From Novosphingobium sp. CF614 (GTDB lineage Bacteria > Pseudomonadota > Alphaproteobacteria > Sphingomonadales > Sphingomonadaceae), in NCBI RefSeq assembly GCF_900113255.1, contig NZ_FOOR01000001.1, positions 248,001 to 312,000 of the forward strand: a stretch of DNA of 64,000 nt, read 5' to 3'. Each line of letters starts with the position of its first letter. The first letter of the stretch is position 1. Under the pieces are notes generated by a model. It saw nothing but the letters and a program-made list of their open reading frames with translations, searched no databases and had not been told where the DNA came from. This document shows positions 1 through 6,300 of this stretch, one piece after another. A program made the position numbers and the translations under genes.

Positions 1-108
1 TTTCGACAGGTTGCGCACGATCGCCTGGTCGCCGATCAACGGCAGCAGTTCTTCCCAGTCCTCGGGCCAGCCGGGCCGCAGGAACAGCCGTTCGCTGCGA
101 ATGAACAT
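1..108 (-). CDS. GNAT-family N-acetyltransferase (partial, N-terminal 36 residues)
   Basis: Only the start of this gene is in the window; it continues past the left edge. The visible N-terminus reads MFIRSERLFLRPGWPEDW, which matches the first strand and loop of RimJ/RimL-type GNAT acetyltransferases (typically TERLxLRPxxxED). A GGAG sequence lies about 5 bases before the ATG. It is on the same strand as rplU and rpmA and lies downstream of them, a place where a GNAT gene is often found before obgE in sphingomonads. The substrate cannot be predicted from this fragment. Confidence 0.7.
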   Translation of the reverse strand, partial: MFIRSERLFLRPGWPEDWEELLPLIGDQAIVRNLSK

Positions 109-272
109 CTTGATTCTCCACTCATCCGCCCCGCGCCCCGATATCCGGAGCGCGTGACATTGCGATTACGCAAGCGGACGTGGAGCGGAGCAGGCGGCCA
201 TCGCATTGTTCAAATACGACAGCTGCTCGCCACGGCGACACGCGCTTGCGGTGAACCGAGGGAGAAATGCAA

Positions 273-304
273 AGAGGGAGACGGGTCTGGCCCTCTCCCT
301 CGTT
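273..304 (-). terminator. Probable terminator downstream of rplU-rpmA
   Basis: Read on the minus strand, a GAGGGAG / CTCCCTC hairpin is followed by TTTGCATTT, a loose T-rich tail. A second strong hairpin (9-bp arms GGGCCATCC / GGATGGCCC, loop CGTCA) lies at 327-349, between this one and the rpmA stop. The rest of the 109-367 spacer shows no gene. Confidence 0.45.
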
Positions 305-367
305 CAGCCGGACCAGCTGTCCGGCGGGGCCATCCCGTCAGGATGGCCCATCTATCGACCATCCGAT

Positions 368-637
368 CTATTCGGCGGCTTGTGCCATCATGTCGACCGA
401 CACGTACTTGCGGCCAAGCTTGCCCTCATGGAAACGCACGCGGCCTTCGGCCAATGCGAAGAGGGTGTGATCCTTGCCCATGCCGACGTTCATGCCCGGG
501 TACACCCGGGTTCCGCGCTGGCGCACGATGATGTTGCCGCCGATCACTTCCTGACCGCCGAACTTCTTCACGCCGAGGCGGCGGCCCGCCGAATCGCGGC
601 CGTTGCGCGAGGAGCCGCCTGCTTTCTTGTGTGCCAT
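368..637 (-). CDS. rpmA: 50S ribosomal protein L27
   Basis: An 89-residue protein of the usual length for L27, beginning [16 protein letters not shown]. It keeps the conserved basic N-terminus that reaches towards the peptidyl transferase centre, and the family core [20 protein letters not shown] and [12 protein letters not shown]. It does not carry the cleavable N-terminal extension seen in Firmicutes. It lies 26 bases downstream of rplU on the same strand, the standard rplU-rpmA operon, and ends in TAG just before two hairpins. Confidence 0.97.
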   Translation of the reverse strand: MAHKKAGGSSRNGRDSAGRRLGVKKFGGQEVIGGNIIVRQRGTRVYPGMNVGMGKDHTLFALAEGRVRFHEGKLGRKYVSVDMMAQAAE

Positions 638-663
638 TTCAAGTTACTCCGAATGCGAAGGCT

Positions 664-960
664 TCAGCCGACCGACACGATGCGCAGCAGCGTCATCTGC
701 TGGCGGTGCCCGTTCTTGCGGCGATAGTTGTGGCGGCGGCGCTTCTTGAACACCACGACCTTCTCGCTCTTGGCCTGCGCGATGATCTCGGCCGAAACCG
801 TGACATTCGCGGCATCCGCGATCTCGCCGTCCTTGCCGGCCAGAAGAACGTCGCCCAGCGTGATCGTTTCGCCGGCTTCACCCGCCAGCTTCTCGACCGC
901 GATCTTGTCTCCGGCGGCAACCCGGTATTGCTTGCCGCCCGTGCGCACAACTGCGAACAT
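664..960 (-). CDS. rplU: 50S ribosomal protein L21
   Basis: A 98-residue L21 protein starting [14 protein letters not shown], the family signature, with the C-terminal basic segment [16 protein letters not shown] that binds 23S rRNA. An in-frame reading extends 15 codons upstream, but the homologous start is the ATG at 960, preceded by GGTAAGGGCACC as a Shine-Dalgarno region. First gene of the rplU-rpmA pair. The reading frame is intact and the length is normal. Confidence 0.96.
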   Translation of the reverse strand: MFAVVRTGGKQYRVAAGDKIAVEKLAGEAGETITLGDVLLAGKDGEIADAANVTVSAEIIAQAKSEKVVVFKKRRRHNYRRKNGHRQQMTLLRIVSVG

Positions 961-1101
961 GGTGCCCTTACCTAATTTCAATGTGCCCGAAACGAGCCGA
1001 AACAACCTTGCCCCGGCCGCTCTGGTCCGACGAGAACCGTGGAGCCTTGCGGGCGACGCGCCGACACCCCGCTAGAGGCGAGGGGCCGGAAAGAGTGCGT
1101 G

Positions 1102-1130
1102 CCGTTAGTGCAACACCCGATTCGTGTCAA
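1102..1130 (-). promoter_or_regulatory. Candidate sigma-70 promoter for rplU-rpmA
   Basis: On the minus strand, TTGACA (1130-1125) is separated by 17 bases from TAACGG (1107-1102). The -35 is a perfect consensus; the -10 is weak. It would give a leader of about 140 bases before rplU, a common arrangement for ribosomal protein operons. No other good promoter was seen between rplU and the lipoprotein gene. Confidence 0.35.
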
Positions 1131-1177
1131 CCGGGGACTCTGCCGGGGGACTCTGTCGAGGACTCTGCCAGGGACTT
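1131..1177 (+). repeat. Short tandem repeat, about 12-13 bp unit, nearly 4 copies
   Basis: Consecutive imperfect units of the form CCGGGGACTCTG are visible: ccggggactctg, ccgggggactctg, tcgaggactctg and a partial ccagggactt. The array lies in the spacer between rplU and the lipoprotein gene, directly upstream of the candidate rplU promoter. No protein-coding role is apparent. Confidence 0.6.
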
Positions 1178-1235
1178 CGCCGGCGCGGGGCTCTCGCATG
1201 TCGATGCTCTCCCAAGGTGCCATGCTCAATACCAA

Positions 1236-1320
1236 GTTCCTGGGAGCGAGACCCAGCTCCGCCCCTCGTCGCCCTGGATTGCCGCGCCGCCTGCGGCGGC
1301 TCGCAATTGTCGAAGGGAAG
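1236..1320 (+). repeat. Diverged copy of the long dispersed repeat (copy A)
   Basis: Begins AATACCAAGTTC and contains CTGGATTGCCGCGCCGCC followed by GCGGCGGCTCGCAA. These blocks match the repeat copies at 2,105-2,282 and 26,610-26,873 (GATACCAAGTCTC ... TGGATTGC ... GGCTCGCAA). It is shorter and more degenerate than those copies. It lies in the non-coding spacer before the lipoprotein gene. Confidence 0.55.
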
Positions 1321-1480
1321 GGGAACAGAAGTTCCGATCAACGGAACTTGGGCCGAACGGCGAACGAACCCTGGGCCGCAGGCCTGCGCAGCCAGACGAG
1401 GGCGCAAGATCGGGGTCCGGAAGCCACGCGCGATGACGAAAGCCTCTCCCTTCGCCCGCGTGCCATGCTATGGCGGCGTC

Positions 1481-2008
1481 ATGATCCGCGCGAAAGCCCG
1501 ATTGCTGCCCGCCCTGCTGCCGATCCTGGCGGCCGCCTGTTCCACCGATGGCCACTATCCTTCGCTGGGATTGCGCGGCGTCGAGCGAAGCGGCGGCAGC
1601 GCGACGCCGGTCGCGGGCGAAGCCGCGCCCCCTGCCCCGGCCCTCCCTCCGGCGAGCGCCGATCTCGTCACCCGGCTGGACGGCCTGGTCGCCGTGGCAA
1701 GGGAGGCGGACCGGCGGTTCCAGGCCGATCGCGGCCCCGCCGAACGCGCCGTCGCCGCGGCCGGCAATGTCGCCAGCGATTCGTGGAGCAGCGCCGGCGT
1801 GGCGCTCGCCCGCCTCGAATCGAGCCGCTCCAACGCCATGGTCGCGCTCGCCGATCTCGACACGCTCTACGTCGATGCCCGCGTCGCCGCCCCGATCGCG
1901 GAATCGCCAAGCACCAGCGCCATCGCCGCCGCGCGCGACGAGGTGAGCGGCTGGGTCGCCGCGCAGGACAAAGTCATCGAAAGCCTGGCCGCGCGGCTGC
2001 GCAGCTGA
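1481..2008 (+). CDS. Putative small lipoprotein of unknown function
   Basis: A 175-residue protein beginning MIRAKARLLPALLPILAAAC: a basic start, a hydrophobic stretch and a lipobox (LAAAC), so it is probably exported and lipid-anchored. The rest is rich in Ala, Arg and Asp, and residues 60-175 look helical (VTRLDGLVAVAREADRRF; VSGWVAAQDKVIESLAARL). No family is recognised. An in-frame ATG 16 codons upstream (1433) would bury the signal sequence, so the ATG at 1481 is preferred. No strong Shine-Dalgarno sequence is visible. It stands alone between two repeat-bearing spacers. Confidence 0.6.
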   Translation: MIRAKARLLPALLPILAAACSTDGHYPSLGLRGVERSGGSATPVAGEAAPPAPALPPASADLVTRLDGLVAVAREADRRFQADRGPAERAVAAAGNVASDSWSSAGVALARLESSRSNAMVALADLDTLYVDARVAAPIAESPSTSAIAAARDEVSGWVAAQDKVIESLAARLRS

Positions 2009-2104
2009 TCGGCCCACCCTTCAGCCGATCCATTCCCCGGCCTTGCGTCAGGCCGATCACGCAGGAGATGGGTTCCCGCCTGCGCGGGAAAGACGAGCGA
2101 TGTG

Positions 2105-2282
2105 TTTGATACCAAGTCTCTTTGAGTGAGACTCATCTCCCCTCTTCGTCATTGCGACCCGCCGAAGGCGCCGCGGCAATCCAGGGGCGGTTCGTGCTGC
2201 CTGGATTGCTTCACCCGCTTCGCGGGCTCGCAAAGACGAAAGAAAAGCGGGTGAGTTCTTATCAATGCGGGTCAGTGTGATA
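2105..2282 (+). repeat. Long dispersed repeat, copy B
   Basis: Starts TGATACCAAGTCTCTTTGAG and contains TGAGACTCATCTCCCC, TTCGTCATTGCGA, CGCCGAAGGCG, GGCAATCCAG, CTGGATTGCTTCACCCGCTT and GGCTCGCAAAGACG. It matches copy C (26,610-26,873, opposite orientation) almost base for base over its first 120 bases. The far end, TGATACTTGGTGT, is an imperfect inverted copy of the start. Several internal palindromes suggest a folded transcript. It has no coding capacity of note. Confidence 0.8.
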
Positions 2283-2352
2283 CTTGGTGTGGGCCGTTGA
2301 TATTCGCCCCGAGCGGGCCTGATCCGGATTTCGGGTTCCGCGCTCAAGCGAC

Positions 2353-2385
2353 AAAAAAGCCCCTCCCCCTTGCGAGGGGAGGGGC
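2353..2385 (-). terminator. Rho-independent terminator built from a GC-rich palindrome
   Basis: Inverted repeat 2359-2369 / 2375-2385 (GCCCCTCCCC against its complement, 5-base loop). On the minus strand it is followed by TTTTTTG, so it terminates leftward transcription from the moa side or from the small frame at 2,476-2,649. The stem has the same CCCCTCCC composition as the palindromes found elsewhere in the window. Confidence 0.7.
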
Positions 2386-2475
2386 CCTCCGAACAGTGAC
2401 CGTCTGCCCAAAAAGCCCCCCGGCTCAGGCAGAAGCGATCACGCGAAGCTGACGATGGCCGCGACCGCCAGGGTC

Positions 2476-2649
2476 TCAGCCCAGGATCAGCACGGGCAGC
2501 ATGAGAACCCGTCCGGCCGCATCGCCCACCGTCAGCCTTCCGCCCGGAGTATCGATACCGCGTGCGCTGCGCTGCCTGGGCGCGAGTCCCGGCACGTCGT
2601 CGACGACGGCAAGATCCCGGAGATGGTCCCGATTCAGGTGCTGCGACAT
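2476..2649 (-). CDS. Hypothetical small protein (57 aa)
   Basis: An open frame starting MSQHLNRDHLRDLAVVDDVP and ending GRVLMLPVLILG. A GGGAG sequence lies 9 bases before the ATG. Downstream on the same strand come a GGGGGGCTTTTT run (near 2,420) and the strong terminator at 2,353-2,385, consistent with a short transcription unit. No family is recognised and the composition is ordinary for the genome. It could equally be an untranslated leader, so confidence is modest. Confidence 0.4.
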   Translation of the reverse strand: MSQHLNRDHLRDLAVVDDVPGLAPRQRSARGIDTPGGRLTVGDAAGRVLMLPVLILG

Positions 2650-2734
2650 GGTGCTGATCTCCCAATGCGATCAGCAATGGCGCAATCGAGACGCCCCGGA
2701 ATTGACGCGCGTCAAACGATCCGCCTTTTCTCGC

Positions 2735-3190
2735 CTATTCCCAGCGGGCGATATCCTGGAAATCCTGTTCGCGCGGTTCGATCCAGCGCCATGCCCCGGC
2801 GGACTTCTCCCGCTTCCAGAACCACGATTCGCTCTTAAGGTGGTCCATGGCGAAATCGGCGGCGGCGAAAGCTTCGCGGCGGTGGCGCGCGGCGGCGGCG
2901 ACCAGGACGATCGGCTCGCCCGGCTCCATCACCCCGCTGCGGTGGATCACCAGCAGGGCGTCGAGGTCCCAGCGGGCGCGCACGCGCTCCGCCAGCGCCC
3001 GCATCGCCGGCAGGGTGAGCGGTTCGTAGTGCCGCAGTTCGAGCGCCTCCACGCCATCCCCGGCGCGCACCTGGCCCAGGAAACTCACGACGCCGCCCGC
3101 CTCCGGATACGCGGCGGTGAAGGCCGCCAGTTCGCGCGCCGGATCGAACGGGGCGGCCAGCAGGCGGACATCGGAGGCGGCCGCGTTCAT
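2735..3190 (-). CDS. moaE: Molybdopterin synthase catalytic subunit MoaE
   Basis: A 151-residue protein. With thiocarboxylated MoaD it inserts two sulfurs into cyclic pyranopterin monophosphate (precursor Z) to make molybdopterin in the cytoplasm. Family features visible are GGVVSFLGQVR near residue 32, LELRHYEPLTLPAMRAL, the conserved VIHRSGVMEPGEP, and the lysine-bearing segment MDHLKSESWFWKREK, which corresponds to the catalytic lysines. The ATG at 3190 is preferred over an upstream in-frame start that would overlap moaD deeply. It starts 1 base after the moaD stop, so the two subunits are co-translated. Confidence 0.94.
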   Translation of the reverse strand: MNAAASDVRLLAAPFDPARELAAFTAAYPEAGGVVSFLGQVRAGDGVEALELRHYEPLTLPAMRALAERVRARWDLDALLVIHRSGVMEPGEPIVLVAAAARHRREAFAAADFAMDHLKSESWFWKREKSAGAWRWIEPREQDFQDIARWE

Positions 3191-3191
3191 T

Positions 3192-3476
3192 TCAGCCGCC
3201 CGAGACCGGGGGCAGGAAGGCGATCTCGTCACCATGCCTGAGCACGGGAGCATCGGTATCCCGCAGCAGGATGCCGTTGACCGCCAGCTTCACGCGCGGT
3301 TCGCGCAGCGCGCGGGCAAGCTCCGGCTCCAAATCGGCCAGGACCGCCTCGATGCTGGCCGCGAAGGGGACGGTGAGTTCGCCGGCGCCGGCCACGTCCT
3401 CGATCCGGCCGAGAAAGACCAGCTTGATGCCCAACGCCCCCTCCCGCGCGGAGGGGGAAGCGGCCCCGGTGGCCAC
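3192..3476 (-). CDS. moaD: Molybdopterin synthase sulfur carrier subunit MoaD
   Basis: A ubiquitin-like 94-residue protein ending in the required diglycine (FLPPVSGG), the site of thiocarboxylation. The core runs LVFLGRIEDVAGAGELTVPF ... VKLAVNGILLRDTDAPVLRHGDEIAFLPP. The start is a GTG at 3476 with GGGGGG five bases upstream, 1 base after the moaA stop. The first 15 residues (including SPSAREG) are not normal for the family. They are encoded by a perfect palindrome at 3437-3457 (CCCCCTCC / GGAGGGGG). A TTG at 3434 is an alternative start but has poor Shine-Dalgarno spacing. Confidence 0.9.
   Translation of the reverse strand: MATGAASPSAREGALGIKLVFLGRIEDVAGAGELTVPFAASIEAVLADLEPELARALREPRVKLAVNGILLRDTDAPVLRHGDEIAFLPPVSGG
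3437..3457. repeat. GC-rich palindromic repeat inside the moaD N-terminus
   Basis: Perfect 8-bp arms CCCCCTCC / GGAGGGGG with the loop CGCGC. The same CCCCTCCCGC-type palindrome occurs at 2,359-2,385, 11,316-11,353 and 11,408-11,429. Here it is read in frame as part of MoaD residues 7-13. Confidence 0.6.
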
Positions 3477-3477
3477 T

Positions 3478-4506
3478 TCAGCCCCCCGTCATCGACATAT
3501 GACGCGCAAGCGCCGGGACCGCACCGCGTTGCTCGATGGCGAAGTTGTGGCGGGCCGGCTTGATCCGCATCGCGGTGTCGAGCGCCTCGGTCAGGGCCGC
3601 TTGCGGATCGGCGCTGCGCAGCGCGGCACGCAAGTCCACCTGCTCGTTGCCGCCCAGGCAGGCATAGAGCTGGCCGGTGGCGGTAACCCGGATGCGATTG
3701 CAGCCTTCGCAGAAATTGTTGGTCAGCGGCGTTATCAGCCCGAGCCGCCCGCCCGTCTGCGCGACATCGAAGTAGCGCGCGGGGCCCCCGGTGCGATGAT
3801 CGCTGGGCGTCAGCGTCCAGAGCTGCTCCAGCTGCTCGCGCACGGCGACAAGGGGCAGGTAGTGATCGAAGCGGTCCTCCTCGACTTCGCCGAGCGGCAT
3901 CACCTCGATCAGCGTGGCATCGAAGCCCTGCCCATGCGCCCAGGCGACGATCTCCGGTATCTCGCGCTCGTTCATGCCCTTGAGCGCGACGGTGTTGAGC
4001 TTGACCTTCAATCCCGCCGCCTTGGCCGCCGCCAGCCCTTCGAGCACCTGGGGCAGCGAATCGCGGCGCGAGAGCCTGGCGAAAGTCTCGCGGTCGAGCG
4101 TGTCGAGCGAGACGTTGATCCGCCTGACCCCGGCCGCGACCAGGCCCTCCGCGAATTCGGCAAGGCGCGTGCCGTTGGTGGTGAGGGTCAGTTCCTCCAG
4201 CCCATCCCCCAGCTTGCGGCCCAGCGCATGGACCAGCTCCATCATGTCGCGCCGCACCAGCGGCTCGCCGCCGGTCAGGCGCAGCTTGGTGATGCCCCGG
4301 TCGATGAAGCCGAGCGCGAGATCGTGCAGTTCCTCCAGGCTCAGCACGTCCTTGCGCGGCAGGAAGGTCATCCGTTCCGGCATGCAATAGGCGCAGCGCA
4401 AGTCGCACCGGTCGGTGACCGAGAGGCGCAGGTAGGTGATGCGGCGCTGGAACTGGTCGACGAGGGGCGCGGGAAGGCCCGCTGGGAGGGGTGCTGGCTG
4501 GTTCAT
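3478..4506 (-). CDS. moaA: GTP 3',8-cyclase MoaA
   Basis: A 342-residue radical SAM enzyme making 3',8-cyclo-7,8-dihydro-GTP from GTP, the first step of molybdenum cofactor synthesis. The N-terminal cluster motif CDLRCAYC gives C34, C38 and C41. The C-terminal cluster is in CEGCNRIR plus the Cys of QLYACLGG. The SAM-binding TGGEPLVR is present, and the protein ends MTGG, the glycine tail needed for activity. The ATG at 4506 overlaps the upstream stop as ATGA; an ATG four codons upstream is also possible. First moa gene in the order moaA-moaD-moaE. Confidence 0.95.
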   Translation of the reverse strand: MNQPAPLPAGLPAPLVDQFQRRITYLRLSVTDRCDLRCAYCMPERMTFLPRKDVLSLEELHDLALGFIDRGITKLRLTGGEPLVRRDMMELVHALGRKLGDGLEELTLTTNGTRLAEFAEGLVAAGVRRINVSLDTLDRETFARLSRRDSLPQVLEGLAAAKAAGLKVKLNTVALKGMNEREIPEIVAWAHGQGFDATLIEVMPLGEVEEDRFDHYLPLVAVREQLEQLWTLTPSDHRTGGPARYFDVAQTGGRLGLITPLTNNFCEGCNRIRVTATGQLYACLGGNEQVDLRAALRSADPQAALTEALDTAMRIKPARHNFAIEQRGAVPALARHMSMTGG

Positions 4507-4847
4507 TGCTGGCAGCATAACACCATACCGGCGCCGGTTCCATCAAGGGGCAACAACTGTCCGGTGACGCCGGCGGCCCCCTCCAGCCACGCGGCGGCAG
4601 CCTCGGTCGCCGCCGGCGCGTCGCCCTCCAGCGCATTGACCCGCAAGGGCGCGAACCGGCGCGCGAGGCCCTGCACCACCGCGAGGCGCCAGGCGCGATG
4701 CGCGTGGCCGGCCGGCGGGAACACCAGGGTGAACGCGTCGCCGCCGCTCGAAAGGCCCGCCTCGATGCCCGGCAGCAGGCGCGCGTGGAAATCCGCCGCG
4801 GCATCGAGCGGATCGTCCGCCAGCGGGCCGATGCGCAGCAGCTCCAT
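4503..4847 (-). CDS. Small Rossmann-like protein resembling the C-terminal part of a short-chain dehydrogenase
   Basis: A 114-residue protein. Its middle (GHAHRAWRLAVVQGLARRFAPLRVNALEG) and end (LEGAAGVTGQLLPLDG) match the second half of short-chain dehydrogenases, where VTGQxLxVDGG closes the fold. The N-terminal TGxxxGxG cofactor site is absent, so dehydrogenase activity is doubtful. Its ATG overlaps the folB stop (TGATG), with a GTG one codon earlier as alternative, and its stop overlaps the moaA start. It is therefore translationally coupled between folB and moaA, suggesting a role in pterin metabolism; that is inference. Confidence 0.7.
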   Translation of the reverse strand: MELLRIGPLADDPLDAAADFHARLLPGIEAGLSSGGDAFTLVFPPAGHAHRAWRLAVVQGLARRFAPLRVNALEGDAPAATEAAAAWLEGAAGVTGQLLPLDGTGAGMVLCCQQ

Positions 4848-5218
4848 CACCGCCGCTCCCGCGACAGCGTCATCCCGATTCGTTCGCCCGCCTCGCTGAT
4901 CGCCAGCTTGACGATCTTGACCGTCACCGCCTCGACCCGCGCGTCCTGCAGGAACAGCGTCTCGCAGATGTGGTCGGCGACCGCCTCTATCAGCTTGAAG
5001 TGCACGCCCTTCGGCAGCGCCTCGCTCGCCGCGAACTTCAGGTCCATGTAGTTCTTGCTGGCGCCCAGCGGCGTATCGGGCGCGTAGCGGTCGGCCGGCG
5101 TCAGGCGCACCGCGATCGAAAAGCGCAGCGGCTGCGGCTTGCCGGTTTCCTCGGAATAGATGCCGGTGAGGACATCCTGTTCGAAATCGGCGACTTCAAG
5201 GATCAGCGAATCGGCCAT
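4847..5218 (-). CDS. folB: Dihydroneopterin aldolase
   Basis: A 123-residue protein of the FolB/FolX tunnel-fold family, which converts 7,8-dihydroneopterin to 6-hydroxymethyl-dihydropterin in folate synthesis. Family features visible are ILEVADFEQDVLTGIYSEETGKPQPLRFSI at the N-terminus, KNYMDLK, and the helix FKLIEAVADHICETLFLQ. An epimerase (FolX) role cannot be excluded from sequence alone. The ATG at 5218 is 8 bases after the methyltransferase stop. The small Rossmann-like gene and then moaA follow, overlapping. Confidence 0.85.
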   Translation of the reverse strand: MADSLILEVADFEQDVLTGIYSEETGKPQPLRFSIAVRLTPADRYAPDTPLGASKNYMDLKFAASEALPKGVHFKLIEAVADHICETLFLQDARVEAVTVKIVKLAISEAGERIGMTLSRERR

Positions 5219-5226
5219 GGCGCCCT

Positions 5227-6177
5227 TTAGCGGGGATTGGACCAGCGCGCGAATATCGCGGTGGGCAGCAGCCGCCTGCGCCCGTCTTCGAAGATATCCT
5301 CGCGCACCGCCAGGTCGCCGTGCTCGATCGTGCCGGGCAGGTCGGCGAACAGCTCGTCCACCAGCCCGGCCAGCGCCAGCGAGGACATGCGCACGGCATA
5401 GACGGTCAGGAACAGGAAGCGGCTGTCCGCGTCCAGCAGCTTGCGGCAATCGGCGAGCAGGCCGGGCAGGTTCTCCTCCAGCCGCCAGGTCTCGCCATTG
5501 GGGCCGCGCCCGAACTTGGGGGGATCGAGGATGATCCCGTCATAGCGCCTGCCCCGCCGCACCTCGCGCGCGGCGAACTTGGCGGCATCATCGACCAGCC
5601 AGCGCACCGGGCGATCCTCCAGCCCCGCCAGCACGGCATTCTCGCGCGCCTGGGCCACCGACTTCTTCGAGGCATCGACATGCGTCACCGGCCCGTGCGC
5701 GGAAAGGGCGAGCGTGCCGACGCCGGTGTAGCCGAACAAGTTGAGCGTGGAACATCCTTCCCCACCGGCAGAGGTGGCAGGCCCGCCGGCGCCTGACGGA
5801 AGGGGGAGAGGGGAATCGCTCAGCATCGCGCGCATCCAGTCCCACACCGGCGCCATGTCCGGGAAGAACCCGAGATGGCGGAACGGGGTGCACTGGGCGG
5901 TGAAGGCAACCTCGTTCCAGGCCAGGCGCCAGCCCTCGGCCGGGACGGGCCGGGCGAACTGCCACCGGCCGCCGCCGTCCTCGTCGGAACCCGGCACGAA
6001 CTCCCCCTGCGCATCCCACCTCGCGAGCCGGGGCGTCCACATCGCCTGCGGTTCGGGGCGGATGAAGCGATAGGGCCCATAGCGCTCCAGCTTGCGGCCC
6101 TGGCCGGAATCGACGAGGCCGTAATCGTCCCAGCCCTCGCCCGCGAGGATCACCGGCTGGGTGACGAGGTCAGCCAT
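5227..6177 (-). CDS. Class I SAM-dependent methyltransferase, RlmI/RlmK-like
   Basis: A 316-residue enzyme, probably a 23S rRNA cytosine methyltransferase. Seen here are the SAM-binding LNLFGYTGVGTLALSAHGPVTHVDASKKSV, the acidic LVDDAAKF and the catalytic-type DPPKFGRGPNGETW. The PUA domain of RlmI is absent, so the substrate is uncertain. Just before LNLFGYTG there is an abnormal low-complexity stretch, SDSPLPLPSGAGGPATSAGGEGC, encoded by a palindromic repeat (5,755-5,815). Homologues normally run straight from the WM helix into LNLFAYTG. The ATG at 6177 is chosen over an upstream start 8 codons earlier. Confidence 0.85.
   Translation of the reverse strand: MADLVTQPVILAGEGWDDYGLVDSGQGRKLERYGPYRFIRPEPQAMWTPRLARWDAQGEFVPGSDEDGGGRWQFARPVPAEGWRLAWNEVAFTAQCTPFRHLGFFPDMAPVWDWMRAMLSDSPLPLPSGAGGPATSAGGEGCSTLNLFGYTGVGTLALSAHGPVTHVDASKKSVAQARENAVLAGLEDRPVRWLVDDAAKFAAREVRRGRRYDGIILDPPKFGRGPNGETWRLEENLPGLLADCRKLLDADSRFLFLTVYAVRMSSLALAGLVDELFADLPGTIEHGDLAVREDIFEDGRRRLLPTAIFARWSNPR
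5755..5815. repeat. Palindromic repeat read in frame inside the methyltransferase gene
   Basis: On the plus strand the element starts CATCCTTCCCC and ends CGGAAGGGGGAGAGGGGAA, with a GGCAGAGGTGGCAGGCCCGC-type centre. The two ends are roughly complementary. The block encodes a Ser/Pro/Gly-rich segment with no counterpart in the family. The reading frame is kept across it. Confidence 0.6.
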
Positions 6178-6201
6178 CGACCTGTTCCGCCTGAACTCCA
6201 T

Positions 6202-6281
6202 CCTTCGACAAGCTCAGCATGAGCGGGACGTTCTTGGTGAGGGCCATGCTCCAGCGTCCGCTCGTGCCGAGCCTGTCGAGG
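6202..6281. repeat. REP pair (TTCGACAAGCTC family), inverted
   Basis: Arm 1, at 6202-6230, starts CCTTCGACAAGCTCAGCATG. Arm 2, at 6255-6281, starts CGTCCGCTCGTGCCGAGCCT and is its near-perfect inverted copy, with a 24-base spacer. This TTCGACAAGCTCAG-x-GAGCGG element is widespread in sphingomonad genomes. It fills the spacer between thrC and the methyltransferase gene and could form a transcript hairpin. No gene lies in 6,178-6,300. Confidence 0.8.
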
Positions 6282-6300
6282 CACCCCCGCCGCGCCATCG

